A DNA stretch of 64,000 nucleotides from the NCBI GenBank assembly GCA_964344255.1, contig CAYFMQ010000005.1, positions 1 to 64,000 on the forward strand, given 5' to 3'. The translations under genes were made by a program, and so were the position numbers. Under the pieces are notes generated by a model that saw only the letters and a list, made by a program, of their open reading frames with translations, was not told where the DNA came from and searched no databases. The DNA comes from JAJFIE01 sp964344255. GTDB taxonomy: Bacteria > Pseudomonadota > Alphaproteobacteria > Rhodospirillales > Casp-alpha2. This document shows positions 1-9,217 of this stretch, in pieces. Position 1 is the stretch's first letter. Each line of letters starts with the position of its first letter.

Positions 1-1075
1 CGAAATGGCTGCCCTGGATGCGTTTCTGGCGCATCCACACGAAGCGCGCGTCCATGGTCAGGTTGTAGCCCGTGGTGCCGGCGCAGAATACGACCATACC
101 GCCCCGCTTCACCACGTTGCAGCTAACCGGGAAGGTGGCTTCACCCGGGTGCTCGAACACGAAGTCCACGTCGTTGCCCTTGCCGGTGATGTCCCAGATG
201 GCCTTGCCGAATTCGCGGGTCGCCTTCATGTAGTCGCCGAAGCCTTCGCCGTTCACTTCCGGTAGCTGGCCCCAACAATTGAAATCGTTGCGGTTGATCA
301 CGGCCTTGGCGCCGAGCGACATGACGAAGTCGCGCTTGGATTCGTCCGAGATCACGCCGATGGCGTTGGCGCCCGATACGGCGCAGAGCTGGACCGCGAA
401 GGAGCCAAGCCCGCCGGAAGCGCCCCACACCAGCACATTATGGCCGGGACGCAGGATGTGCGGACGATGGCCGAACAGCATGCGGTAGGCCGTCGCCAGG
501 GTCAGCGTGTAGCAGGCGCTTTCTTCCCAGGTCAGGTGCTTGGGGCGCGCCATGCACTGGCGGTCCTGCACGCGGCAGAACTGGGCGAAGGAGCCGTCCG
601 GCGTCTCGTAGCCCCAGATGCGCTGGGAGGTGGAGAACATGGGATCGCCGCCGTTGCATTCCTCGTCATCGCCGTCATCCTGGTTACAATGAACCACGAC
701 TTCGTCGCCGACCTTGAAGCGCTTCACCTTGGACCCCACGGCCCAGACGATGCCGGACGCATCGGAGCCGGCGATGTGGAATTCCGCCTTGTGATAATCG
801 AAGGGGGAAATGGGCTTGCCGAGCGCCGCCCACACGCCGTTATAGTTGACGCCAGCGGCCATCACCATGACCAGCACATCGTGGCTGTCCAGTTCCGGTG
901 TGTCGACCACTTCCACCTGCATGGCGGTGTTGGGCTCGCCGTGGCGTTCCTTGCGGATCGCCCAGGCATACATGCATTTCGGCACATGGCCCAAAGGCGG
1001 GATTTCGCCCAGCTCATACAGGTCTTTTTCAACCTGTCCCGGATGCAATTCGATCACTTCGGCTGCGTCGCTCAT
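1..1075 (-). CDS. ccr: Crotonyl-CoA carboxylase/reductase, 3' end cut by window edge
   Basis: NADPH-dependent reductive carboxylation of crotonyl-CoA to ethylmalonyl-CoA, the defining step of the ethylmalonyl-CoA pathway. About 358 residues are visible and the C-terminal end lies outside the window. The protein starts MSDAAEVIELHPGQ and reads as a zinc-independent medium-chain dehydrogenase, with GVNYNGVWAALG, a nucleotide-binding WGASGGLGSFAVQL, and the family-typical VINRNDFNCWG, FEHPGEATFP and CAGTTGYNLTMDARF. It is divergent from ethylmalonyl-CoA mutase, its pathway partner, across about 190 bp. A second, roughly half-identical copy (my visual estimate) lies at 48355-49602. Identity is secure; only the end is missing. 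Confidence 0.95.
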   Translation of the reverse strand, partial: MSDAAEVIELHPGQVEKDLYELGEIPPLGHVPKCMYAWAIRKERHGEPNTAMQVEVVDTPELDSHDVLVMVMAAGVNYNGVWAALGKPISPFDYHKAEFHIAGSDASGIVWAVGSKVKRFKVGDEVVVHCNQDDGDDEECNGGDPMFSTSQRIWGYETPDGSFAQFCRVQDRQCMARPKHLTWEESACYTLTLATAYRMLFGHRPHILRPGHNVLVWGASGGLGSFAVQLCAVSGANAIGVISDESKRDFVMSLGAKAVINRNDFNCWGQLPEVNGEGFGDYMKATREFGKAIWDITGKGNDVDFVFEHPGEATFPVSCNVVKRGGMVVFCAGTTGYNLTMDARFVWMRQKRIQGSHF

Positions 1076-1269
1076 AATGATAGTCCTTCCCCTAAGAAAA
1101 GCCCGGTAATAAAACTCTCATGAATTATTATTAACCATGGATATTTTATTTCGCAATGCACAAAAATAACAAATGTTTCAAAAAAAACTTGCTAACGCGT
1201 AATTTTATTTCCAATTTCAATGGATTGGAGTAACAATTTGGTCGTATTTTGGGTGAGTGCGAGGGTCGA
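1076..1269. promoter_or_regulatory. Divergent ccr/ecm promoter region
   Basis: A strikingly AT-rich stretch separates the two divergent ethylmalonyl-CoA pathway genes, so both promoters should lie here. GAGGG at 1261-1265 is the ribosome binding site for the ATG at 1270. I could not assign a regulator or a clear -35/-10 pair. The palindrome found before ccr2 (48265-48281) is not repeated here; only a half-site-like ACAAAT is visible. Confidence 0.6.
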
Positions 1270-3267
1270 ATGACAAAAGATTTCGCAAATGCAAGACAAA
1301 ATAGTGCACCGCAACGTGACAGGCCGTGGCTGTTCCGTACCTATTCCGGGCACTCATCTGCCAAGGAATCCAACGCCTTATACCGGTCGAATCTGAAAAA
1401 GGGGCAGACGGGACTTTCCGTCGCTTTCGACCTGCCGACCCAGACGGGATACGATTCGGATCATCCGCTCGCCCGGGGTGAAGTGGGCAAGGTGGGCGTG
1501 CCCATCTGCCACCTGGGCGACATGGAAACCCTGTTCGACGGCATTCCGTTGGGGGAAATGAATACTTCCATGACCATCAACGCGCCGGCGGCGTGGCTGC
1601 TGGCGCTCTATATTGCGGCGGCGGAAAAGCAGGGCGTGGCGCGGACGGAATTGAGCGGCACGGTCCAGAACGACATCATCAAGGAATACCTGTCGCGCGG
1701 CACCTATATCTTCCCGCCGGGACCCAGCCTGAAGCTGATCGCCGATACGGTGGCCTTCACCTACAAGGAAGTGCCTAAGTGGAATCCGGTCAACGTGTGC
1801 TCTTATCACCTACAGGAAGCGGGCGCGACGCCGGTGCAGGAGCTGGCTTTTGCGCTGGCGACCGCAACGGCGGTGCTGGATGCGGTTAAAGCGTCGGGCC
1901 AGGTGCCGGACGCCGATTTCGCCACCGTGGTGGGGCGCATCAGTTTCTTCGTCAACGCCGGCATCCGCTTTGTCACCGAAATCTGCAAGATGCGCGCCTT
2001 CACCGAGCTGTGGGACGAGATCACGGCTGAGCGTTATGGCGTGGAAGATCCCAAGATGCGGCGCTTCCGTTACGGGGTGCAGGTCAATTCGCTGGGGCTG
2101 ACCGAACAGCAGCCGGAAAACAACGTCTACCGCATCCTGCTCGAGATGCTGGCCGTGACCCTGTCCAAGGGCGCGCGGGCGCGGGCCGTACAGTTGCCCG
2201 CCTGGAACGAGGCGTTGGGCCTGCCGCGCCCCTGGGACCAGCAGTGGTCCTTGCGTCTCCAACAGATCGTGGCCTATGAAACCGACCTGTTGGAATACGC
2301 CGATATCTTCGATGGCTCCCGGGCCATCGAGGAAAAGGTCGCAGCGCTCAAGGTCGAGGCCCTGGCCGAACTGGACGCCATCAACGCCATGGGCGGCGCT
2401 GTGACGGCCGTCGAGCAGAGCTACATGAAACGGCAGCTTGTGGAATCCAACGCCGAGCGGTTGGCCGCCATCGAGCGCGGCGACCAGGTCGTCGTTGGCG
2501 TCAACAAATATACGGAAACGGAAGAAAGCCCGCTCACCACAGGTGACGGCAGTTTCCTCGCTATCGATCCGGCGGTGGAAGCGGAGCAGATCGCCCGTCT
2601 GCAGGCCTGGCGCGACGGGCGGGATCAGGCCGCCGTCGATGCGGCGCTTTCGGAACTGCGAAGCGCTGCGAGCGAAGACCGCAATATCATGGAAGCCTCC
2701 ATCCAGTGCGCCCATGCGGGCGTCACCACGGGTGAATGGGGGCAGGTGCTGCGTGACGTGTTCGGCGAATACCGCGCGCCCACGGGTATCCAGGGCGCCG
2801 GTGCGGCATCCGTCACCGACATCGAAACGGCGCGCGAGCGGGTCGGATCGGCTTCCGACAAACTGGGTCGGCGTCTGAAGATGCTGGTCGGCAAGCCTGG
2901 CCTGGACGGCCATTCAAACGGCGCCGAGCAGATCGCCGTGCGCGCCCGCGATGCGGGGATCGAGGTGGTCTATGAAGGCATTCGCCTGACGCCTGCCGAA
3001 ATCGTCGAGGCGGCGCTGCAGGAAAACGTCCATGTCATCGGCCTTTCCATCCTGTCGGGCTCGCATATCCCGCTTGTCACCGAAGTGCTGGAGCGTATGA
3101 GGACCAGGGGGCTGGACGACGTGCCCGTTATCGTCGGCGGCATCATCCCGCCGGAAGATGCGGAAGAGCTCGTGAAGGCCGGGGTGGCCCGGGTCTATAC
3201 GCCCAAGGACTTCGACCTCAACGCCATCATGCAGGACATAGCCGGGATCGTGGAGGCGGCGGCTTAA
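1270..3267 (+). CDS. ecm: (2R)-ethylmalonyl-CoA mutase, coenzyme B12 dependent
   Basis: Isomerises (2R)-ethylmalonyl-CoA to methylsuccinyl-CoA in the ethylmalonyl-CoA pathway using adenosylcobalamin. The 665-residue protein has the N-terminal mutase barrel (RPWLFRTYSGHSSAKESN, FDLPTQTGYDSDHP) and a C-terminal cobalamin-binding domain with the base-off DxHxxG motif (DGHSNG, about residue 546) and then SILSGSH and GGIIP. The start is the ATG at 1270, preceded by GAGGG at 5-6 nt; an in-frame TTG at 1249 has no comparable site. It is divergent from ccr and its 3' end overlaps the opposite-strand methyltransferase by 4 bp. Length and motifs fit Ecm better than methylmalonyl-CoA mutase, which also has a differently organised N-terminus. 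Confidence 0.95.
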   Translation: MTKDFANARQNSAPQRDRPWLFRTYSGHSSAKESNALYRSNLKKGQTGLSVAFDLPTQTGYDSDHPLARGEVGKVGVPICHLGDMETLFDGIPLGEMNTSMTINAPAAWLLALYIAAAEKQGVARTELSGTVQNDIIKEYLSRGTYIFPPGPSLKLIADTVAFTYKEVPKWNPVNVCSYHLQEAGATPVQELAFALATATAVLDAVKASGQVPDADFATVVGRISFFVNAGIRFVTEICKMRAFTELWDEITAERYGVEDPKMRRFRYGVQVNSLGLTEQQPENNVYRILLEMLAVTLSKGARARAVQLPAWNEALGLPRPWDQQWSLRLQQIVAYETDLLEYADIFDGSRAIEEKVAALKVEALAELDAINAMGGAVTAVEQSYMKRQLVESNAERLAAIERGDQVVVGVNKYTETEESPLTTGDGSFLAIDPAVEAEQIARLQAWRDGRDQAAVDAALSELRSAASEDRNIMEASIQCAHAGVTTGEWGQVLRDVFGEYRAPTGIQGAGAASVTDIETARERVGSASDKLGRRLKMLVGKPGLDGHSNGAEQIAVRARDAGIEVVYEGIRLTPAEIVEAALQENVHVIGLSILSGSHIPLVTEVLERMRTRGLDDVPVIVGGIIPPEDAEELVKAGVARVYTPKDFDLNAIMQDIAGIVEAAA

Positions 3268-4070
3268 GCCGGTTTCCGGAACACCAGCGTATAGCTCATG
3301 GGGAAGCCGTCGACCTGCTTTTCCACATTGAACCAGGTGTTGGAGATGTGCTCCGGGCGTTCCACGAAATGCTCCACGTTTAGGCCGCTGTTGACCCCGG
3401 CCATGATGATTTCCGCCATGGTGTGCAGGAAGGAAACCGTCGGTTTGGCGTCGTATTGTTCGCGCTGATAATAATCGAGGCCGCTTTCGTCCACATAGGG
3501 CTGCTTGTCGAAATAGGATAACTCGAAGTCCACGGGATCTTCCGGCCCGCCCACGAACATCATTTCCAGGACGGGATGGTGTTCGTAGATAAACAGGGCG
3601 CCGCCGGGCCGCATGATGCGGGCCAGCACGTTGAAGAAGTCCTGCAGGTTGGGCATCCAGCTGATCACGCCGATGGTGATGGTGACGATATCGAAGCTTT
3701 CATCATGCTCCGGGCCGATATCGTAAATGTCCGTGCAGACGAAATCGATTTCAGCGCGCTCCTCATCCGACAGCGCCGCATCGGCCAATTCATCGGCCTG
3801 CTGAACGAACCCCAGCGCGCCGTCAAAACCGACGCAGCGGCCCGCGCCCATGCGTTTTACACAAATCAGTTCGCGCCCGTTGTTACAGCAGACCTGGGCG
3901 ACATCCTTGCCTTCGACATCAAGGGTGTTTAGCACGTCGGATTCGACATCGTTCAGAACGGTAAAATCGGGATCCTGAAAGGATTCGATCAGGGTTTCCT
4001 GATTGTGCTTAGCGTGAATGGGCGCGACCTGTTCCCATGCCTCCCGGTTTTTGTCGGTAAACTCTTTCAT
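3264..4070 (-). CDS. Class I SAM-dependent methyltransferase, substrate unknown
   Basis: A 268-residue Rossmann-type methyltransferase. VAQVCCNNGRELICVKRMGA (about residues 57-76) takes the place of the usual glycine-rich SAM loop, with CCNNGRE instead of DxGxGxG. FDGA, the acidic FVCTDIYDI, and IMRPGGALFIYEHHP (motif near strand 5) follow. The ATG at 4070 (MKEFTDKNREAW) is the better start, because further upstream the frame gives an atypical N-terminal tail. It is convergent with ecm (4-bp overlap) and divergent from the MFS gene. Small-molecule methylation is the likely role; no substrate can be named. Confidence 0.8.
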   Translation of the reverse strand: MKEFTDKNREAWEQVAPIHAKHNQETLIESFQDPDFTVLNDVESDVLNTLDVEGKDVAQVCCNNGRELICVKRMGAGRCVGFDGALGFVQQADELADAALSDEERAEIDFVCTDIYDIGPEHDESFDIVTITIGVISWMPNLQDFFNVLARIMRPGGALFIYEHHPVLEMMFVGGPEDPVDFELSYFDKQPYVDESGLDYYQREQYDAKPTVSFLHTMAEIIMAGVNSGLNVEHFVERPEHISNTWFNVEKQVDGFPMSYTLVFRKPA

Positions 4071-4217
4071 TCTGATGCCATCCCCATTTCTGCTTTCCCA
4101 AGAGTGTGAAACATATGGGCTGCCAGTATATAAGGGCAAGCGTCATTTCTGTCCGTCTTCCGCCCACTCCACAGCCAGTGCCGCAGGTATAACGGAAATC
4201 TTGCAGCACACATGTTT

Positions 4218-4235
4218 ATAAAGTAATATCTTTAT
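4218..4235. promoter_or_regulatory. 18-bp inverted repeat upstream of the MFS gene
   Basis: ATAAAG-TAATAT-CTTTAT is a perfect 6-bp-arm inverted repeat in AT-rich DNA, ending 28 bp before the MFS start. Its position suits an operator or a promoter element for the MFS gene, but in such AT-rich sequence it may be chance. Confidence 0.3.
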
Positions 4236-4263
4236 TTATAGAAAATTATTTATATATAAGCGG

Positions 4264-5667
4264 ATGGAAGCACAGCAATTCAACGCCGGATGGAAAGACC
4301 TGCTGGACAAACGGCATGCCGCCCCGTTGTTTGTCATGTGTCTTGGTGTTTGGCTGCATGCTGCCGATGGTCTCATGGTTTCGACGATCATGCCGGATAT
4401 CATCAGAGACATCGGCGGTGCTGCATTCGTTGCCTGGTCCTTCGCCCTCTATGAAATCGGCTCTATCCTTGCTGGAGCATCTTGTGCATTGATAAGCCTG
4501 AAATACGGTCTCAGGGCCTCCATGGTTGGGGCCGCTCTCCTTTATATGACAGGATGCCTGATCAGTGCGGTGGCGCCGGACATGATGATCCTGCTGTCGG
4601 GAAGGCTTATGCAGGGATTGGGTGGCGGCGGGCTGATTGCGTTGGCGCTCGTCGCGGCGAGCCGGATGTTTTCCCGGGAGTTGCTGCCCCGAGCCATGGC
4701 CGCCATCTCCATGATCTGGGGCACTTCGGCGTTCTGCGGACCGCTCGTGGGAGGCGTGTTCTCGGAGCTGGGTTACTGGCGTGGCGGATTTTATTTTTTT
4801 GCTGTCCAGGCAATAGGCCTCGTGGCATTGATCCTCATTGTCTTAAGGAAAATGGATCATCGGGAAACATCGCTTGCTTCAGGCAACGTTCCCCTCCTGC
4901 GACTCGGCCTCCTATGCGCCGGGGTCGTGGCAATCGCCTCGGCCGGCATCAACGTGTCGCTGGTCACATCGCCGGCCTTTGTCCTGTTAGGCGTGTTTCT
5001 GATTATCCTGTTCCTGCGTCTTGACGGTAATAGTGGCGACAGGCGATTACTGCCTTACGAACCCATTGCCCTGCGAGATGGCGCCGGCGCCGCGCTCACC
5101 ATGGTCTTCTGTTTCACCGTATCAACCATTGCATTCAGCATTTACGGCCCCCTCCTGATGGTAGCGATTTATGGCGCCTCGGCCCTGGTGGCAGGGATCA
5201 TTCTATCGCACTCCTCCGTCGGCTGGACGATACTGGCGCTGTTGGTGTCCGGCTCAACGGAAAAGAACGACAGGCGCATGATCGCCATCGGCATGATCCT
5301 GTTAGGCCTTTCCGTTACCGGGTTCATGGTCGTCCTGCCGGATGGCAACCTGTGGCTGATTGCTTTTTTCGCTTTTCTGGAAGGGGCCGGCTTCGGCATG
5401 TCCTGGGCGTTCATACTGAGGCGGGCGACGGCAATTGTCGAAGGCGGGGAAAAAGACCGCGTCGTTGCGGCCTTGCCGACGGTTCAGCGGGCCGGATACG
5501 CTTTTGGCGCCGCCTATCTGGGGATTGTCGCCAATGCCACGGGCATTACGGATGCCATGACGGTCATTGAGGCTCAGAACGTTGCCTTCTGGCAGTTTGC
5601 AGCGCTGTTGCCCGTTGTCGTCCTGGGGCTGTTGGCGATGATTGGGTTTTACCGCACGTCTGCATAA
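4264..5667 (+). CDS. MFS transporter, probable drug/small-molecule exporter
   Basis: A 467-residue membrane protein with many hydrophobic segments. The N-terminal half carries the drug:H+ antiporter pattern: VWLHAADGLMVSTIMPDI in the first segment, then GRLMQGLGGGGLIALALV and a motif-C-like GTSAFCGPLVGGVFSELGYW. This argues for export rather than uptake. The ATG at 4264 has only a weak AGCGG before it. It is divergent from the methyltransferase at 3264-4070, so a shared function (modify and export) is possible but not shown. Substrate unknown. Confidence 0.85.
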   Translation: MEAQQFNAGWKDLLDKRHAAPLFVMCLGVWLHAADGLMVSTIMPDIIRDIGGAAFVAWSFALYEIGSILAGASCALISLKYGLRASMVGAALLYMTGCLISAVAPDMMILLSGRLMQGLGGGGLIALALVAASRMFSRELLPRAMAAISMIWGTSAFCGPLVGGVFSELGYWRGGFYFFAVQAIGLVALILIVLRKMDHRETSLASGNVPLLRLGLLCAGVVAIASAGINVSLVTSPAFVLLGVFLIILFLRLDGNSGDRRLLPYEPIALRDGAGAALTMVFCFTVSTIAFSIYGPLLMVAIYGASALVAGIILSHSSVGWTILALLVSGSTEKNDRRMIAIGMILLGLSVTGFMVVLPDGNLWLIAFFAFLEGAGFGMSWAFILRRATAIVEGGEKDRVVAALPTVQRAGYAFGAAYLGIVANATGITDAMTVIEAQNVAFWQFAALLPVVVLGLLAMIGFYRTSA

Positions 5668-5797
5668 CCGGTAACCCTGAGAATTCTATCAGATGTAAAA
5701 AAATTGGCGTTACGACCGGGGGATACGCAACGCCGAGACTAAAGGGCTGGCTTATTATGATTTACGGGGAAAGTTCTATGAACACCGTAATTTGTGC

Positions 5798-6007
5798 TCA
5801 GGCCGCCCAAGGAATGTGTTTCTTGCGTTCATGAAGTGCCGCAGCCTTGCGGGCAGGGCCATAGCGTTTCCATAAGGATTCTTCCGCTTCGGCGTGGGCC
5901 ATCGCTGAAATCACTTCCTGATGGACACCCACGACCTGGTCGGCGGCCATGCAATCGTGGACAGTGAAGCTGTTGATTTTATCATCAAACCTGACGTGAT
6001 AGCGCAT
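5798..6007 (-). CDS. Small hypothetical protein (69 aa)
   Basis: MRYHVRFDDKINSFTVHDCM at the start, ending KKHIPWAA. It is soluble and His- and charge-rich, with no signal peptide or membrane segment. A very good ribosome binding site (CAGGAGG, 5-6 nt before ATG) supports translation. It is divergent from the LuxR-type regulator at 6157 across about 150 bp, so it could be a target of that regulator. I do not recognise a family. Confidence 0.65.
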   Translation of the reverse strand: MRYHVRFDDKINSFTVHDCMAADQVVGVHQEVISAMAHAEAEESLWKRYGPARKAAALHERKKHIPWAA

Positions 6008-6156
6008 CGTGACCTCCTGTTGAGTTCAAGGATGAAACCGTCTGTTAGCCTTAAGCTATCACGCGGACGTTTAAGGGAGATGATGGTTTGATGACATTTC
6101 CGAGACACACGCTGCCTGGCCCTGTTATATGATTGCGTCGGGCCTTCGGAGCAGTC

Positions 6157-7167
6157 ATGAACCAGAGTTTGTATGAAGGATTGGGACAAGCGGCGCGGTG
6201 CATCGGCCGCCCGGATTTCTATGACGCACTGCTTGATGTGTTGAGTTCGGGTATCTCATGGGAATCACGGGCCGTGGTGCGCTATTCCCTCTACGCGCCA
6301 CCGGAATACCTGAATGAGGAGGGGCTCGACCCTGAGCTGCTGGCGGTTTACCTGCGCGGCTATTATCGGGCCGATCCCTATTACAGGCTGTTCCGCGAAA
6401 ACCCCCGCTCCGGCGTGATCAGCCTGACCCGGCATCTAAAAGGCCGCGATGAGAGCCCCTATGTCATGATTTACGCCTCTCTCGCCGGTTGGGCCGATGA
6501 ACTGGCCGTTATGTTGCCAGGCCATGGCGGCATGGCGATCGGCTTGTTCTGGGAAACAGAAAAGGAGCCGTTCGGCGAGAGTGAAATCGATGCGCTTGAA
6601 CAGATGTATCCGCTGGTCTCAGGCCTGCACGAAGCTCACGTTTCGCGCCTGATGGATCACGTGGGTCAGGGCTTGCAGGGCGACGGCATCGAGCAGCTGC
6701 ATGCTGTAATTGACCAGGGCGGGCAGGTCGTTATCGCCAGTGACGGCTGGCCCCGGTCGGATCGAGCTCTGAACGACGACGTCAAGGCTCTGATCAACCA
6801 GGGTGGTGGAGATTACCAGTGTGCGAATGGCGGACTGCTTCATGGTGAACTACTGGCGGATGACTTTGCCCTGGCGCCGGGGGGATGGTTGGTTATCTAT
6901 GAAGCGGGTGGTCCGGCGCCGGAGCCTGTCTCTCTCGATCAGGCCGTCAACGGGTTCAGGGAAGGCGATCTGACCCCCCGGGAACGCGAAATCGTCGGCC
7001 TGATCGTTTCGGGGCTTTCCAATGCGCAGATTGCTAGGGAAATGAACATCGAGGTGGGCTCTGTTAAGAACCATCGGGGGCGGCTCTACAAAAAACTCGA
7101 TATTTCCAGTGAACGGGACCTGTTCAGGATGTTCCTGGATTATCTTGTCAGCTACGACTCCGTTTAA
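6157..7167 (+). CDS. LuxR-family transcriptional regulator
   Basis: A 336-residue regulator. The C-terminus is a clear LuxR/FixJ helix-turn-helix (LTPREREIVGLIVSGLSNAQ, then IAREM and VKNHRGRLYKKL). The roughly 200-residue N-terminal part resembles a GAF-type sensor but lacks the conserved autoinducer-binding residues of LuxR proper, so the signal is unknown. The start chosen is the ATG at 6157 with CGGAG 7 nt upstream; an in-frame TTG at 6133 lacks a site. It lies just upstream of the Rieske oxygenase/SDR pair on the same strand (127-bp gap) and is divergent from a small protein gene. Both are plausible targets. Confidence 0.85.
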   Translation: MNQSLYEGLGQAARCIGRPDFYDALLDVLSSGISWESRAVVRYSLYAPPEYLNEEGLDPELLAVYLRGYYRADPYYRLFRENPRSGVISLTRHLKGRDESPYVMIYASLAGWADELAVMLPGHGGMAIGLFWETEKEPFGESEIDALEQMYPLVSGLHEAHVSRLMDHVGQGLQGDGIEQLHAVIDQGGQVVIASDGWPRSDRALNDDVKALINQGGGDYQCANGGLLHGELLADDFALAPGGWLVIYEAGGPAPEPVSLDQAVNGFREGDLTPREREIVGLIVSGLSNAQIAREMNIEVGSVKNHRGRLYKKLDISSERDLFRMFLDYLVSYDSV

Positions 7168-7294
7168 AATCAATACCTTGAAGTGTTTAATCAGTGGTGA
7201 CTGCGGCCACCATTGCGAGAGATTATCCGCTTCGGGTAGCTTCGCATTATCAAACCCGGGAGTTTGGGTTAAGATGGCTGAGGAGGAGAACGTA

Positions 7295-8428
7295 ATGACG
7301 GTTATCAACCTGACGCATGATTCACTGGAAAATTTCGATGAGGATCCGGCTGTGTCGCATACCTTGCCGGGATATTACTACTATGATCCGGACATCTATG
7401 CGCGGGAACTGCCGGCGATCTTCTACAAGACGTGGCTCTATGCCGGTCATGTTTCCCAGCTGGCCGAACCCGGCGATTATCTGGTGCGGGATATCGGCGA
7501 CCAGAGCGTGATTATCCTGCGTGATCGGGACGGCGAATTGAAAGGCTTTCACAATGTCTGCCAGCACCGGGCCCATCGCCTGCTGGAAGGGGAAGGCCGG
7601 ATCAAGACGCTGATCTCGTGTCCCTACCACGCCTGGGCATACGATTTCTCGGGCGATCTCAAGCGTATTCCCGGCGAGGAACACACCGCCGGGTATGACA
7701 AGGGCAAAATGTGCCTGAAATCCGTGCGCGCGGAACAGTTCATCGGTTTCGTCTTTTTTAACCTGGATGCCAATGCCGAGTCGCTGTCGGCGCAAACCGG
7801 CGACATGGAAAAGGAATTCCGCTCCTTCTGTCCGGAACCGGAGAAGCTGAAGCGCGGCTATACCAAGACCTATGATGTTAAGGCCAACTGGAAGAACGTG
7901 ATCGAGAATTATTCCGAATGTTATCACTGTCCGCCGGCGCATCCAACACTGGCGCAGAACGCCCTCGACATGACCGATTACCAAATCACGGTGAACAAGG
8001 CCTATCATCACCACAATTCCGGTAACCGAGGCGAGGCGCAGGGTTACGACTTCGATCCCGGCTCCGCACCAAGAGCCTCCGAGTTTGGCGGCTGGTATCT
8101 CTACCCCGGCGTTTCCTTCGAGTTCTATCCGGGCGGCAAGCTGACCGTTTTCCATAACGTGCCAGCCGGACCGGAACAGACAACACAGAACCTCGAATGG
8201 TATTTCGAAGGGGACGCGCCGACAGAGGAAGAACAGGCCGTCATTGAATTCGTCGATGTGGTGCGCCGCGAAGATTTCCCGCTGGTGGAAAGCGTGCAGA
8301 AGGGCCTGCACAGCCAGGGTTACGACCAGGGGCGTTTTGTTGTGGATGATGAACGCACCTACATCAGCGAACATGCGGTGCATGATCTGCAATTGAAGGT
8401 CCTAAAAGCACTGGGCGAGATCGATTGA
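7295..8428 (+). CDS. Rieske non-heme iron oxygenase, alpha subunit (betaine/carnitine-oxygenase-like)
   Basis: A 377-residue oxygenase component. The Rieske [2Fe-2S] motif CQH...CPYH is near residues 88-110. The catalytic domain motif ENYSECYHCPPAHP gives the mononuclear iron histidines, with Glu in place of the usual bridging Asp, as I recall for the choline/carnitine monooxygenase branch. AGGAGG sits 8 nt before the ATG at 7295; an ATG at 7274 would place that site inside the gene. No ferredoxin or reductase gene is next to it, so electron supply must come from elsewhere. It is translationally coupled (TGATG) to the SDR at 8428. Demethylation or hydroxylation of a quaternary amine or similar small acid is inferred. 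Confidence 0.88.
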   Translation: MTVINLTHDSLENFDEDPAVSHTLPGYYYYDPDIYARELPAIFYKTWLYAGHVSQLAEPGDYLVRDIGDQSVIILRDRDGELKGFHNVCQHRAHRLLEGEGRIKTLISCPYHAWAYDFSGDLKRIPGEEHTAGYDKGKMCLKSVRAEQFIGFVFFNLDANAESLSAQTGDMEKEFRSFCPEPEKLKRGYTKTYDVKANWKNVIENYSECYHCPPAHPTLAQNALDMTDYQITVNKAYHHHNSGNRGEAQGYDFDPGSAPRASEFGGWYLYPGVSFEFYPGGKLTVFHNVPAGPEQTTQNLEWYFEGDAPTEEEQAVIEFVDVVRREDFPLVESVQKGLHSQGYDQGRFVVDDERTYISEHAVHDLQLKVLKALGEID

Positions 8429-9195
8429 TGGGATGTCTGGACCGGCGTATCGCCGTCATCACCGGCGGAAGCCGGGGTTTGGGCCGGGCCATGGTGGATC
8501 GCTTCGCCGCCGAAGGCGCCACCGTCATTACCGGCAGCACCCGTGAACCGGATGAGCCTTTCGCCACCGGCATTACATGGCAACAACTGGATGTCAGCGA
8601 TCAGGACAGCATCAAAGCCCTGCTTACCCGGGCCGTGGATGACCACGGCCGACTCGATATCCTGGTCAACAACGCCGGTATCGAGATTGAGGAAACGGCA
8701 GAAGCCTCATCAGACGATGACTGGCGGCGCATGAGCGAGGTGAACATGCGGGGTGTCTTCGAGGCGACCCGCTCGGCCATTCCCATGATGCGGGCGAATG
8801 GGGGCGGGGCCATTGTCAATCTCGGCTCCATCAGCGCCTTTTTATCCGACCCGAACCTTGCCCTCTATAACGCCTCCAAGGCCTGGGTCGTCGGTTTCAC
8901 GCGCTCCGTCGCCGTCGATCACGGCAAGGACGGCATCCGCTGCAATGCCGTTTGTCCCGGCTGGATCATGACGGATATGCTGATGCAGACATTCTCTCAG
9001 GCCGCGGACGTGGATGCCGCAATCCAGGACGCCATTGACCGCCATCCGCTGGGCAGGCTCGGCAGGCCTGAGGATATCGCCAATGCGGTTCTGTGGCTGG
9101 CATCGGACGAAGCGTCATTCGTATCGGGGACGACACTGACTGTGGATGGGGCTTTAACGGCAGGGGCGCCCGTCGATCCGGGAAGCCACGGTTAG
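8428..9195 (+). CDS. Short-chain dehydrogenase/reductase (SDR)
   Basis: A 255-residue classical SDR: TGGSRGLG cofactor loop (about residue 13), NNAG, catalytic Ser in LGSISAF and YNASK. The C-terminal WLASDEASFVSGTTLTVDGA is the usual SDR ending. It starts inside the stop of the Rieske oxygenase gene (TGATG), so the two are made together, and it probably oxidises or reduces the oxygenase product. Substrate unknown. Confidence 0.88.
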   Translation: MGCLDRRIAVITGGSRGLGRAMVDRFAAEGATVITGSTREPDEPFATGITWQQLDVSDQDSIKALLTRAVDDHGRLDILVNNAGIEIEETAEASSDDDWRRMSEVNMRGVFEATRSAIPMMRANGGGAIVNLGSISAFLSDPNLALYNASKAWVVGFTRSVAVDHGKDGIRCNAVCPGWIMTDMLMQTFSQAADVDAAIQDAIDRHPLGRLGRPEDIANAVLWLASDEASFVSGTTLTVDGALTAGAPVDPGSHG

Positions 9196-9217
9196 GACAC
9201 CTAAACCTGAATAGTAA

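Noticed and set aside
440..1123. 227-codon plus-strand frame over ccr
   Set aside because: Opposite-strand shadow; ccr itself is clear on the minus strand.
1810..2913. 367-codon minus-strand frame inside ecm
   Set aside because: Antisense of ecm, no recognisable domain.
5778..5834. 18-codon ORF with GGGGAAAG before ATG
   Set aside because: Could be a leader peptide, but it runs into the 3' end of the opposite-strand small gene and no attenuator or downstream operon follows.
7322..8392. 356-codon minus-strand frame inside the Rieske gene
   Set aside because: Antisense of a motif-rich gene; composition-driven open frame.
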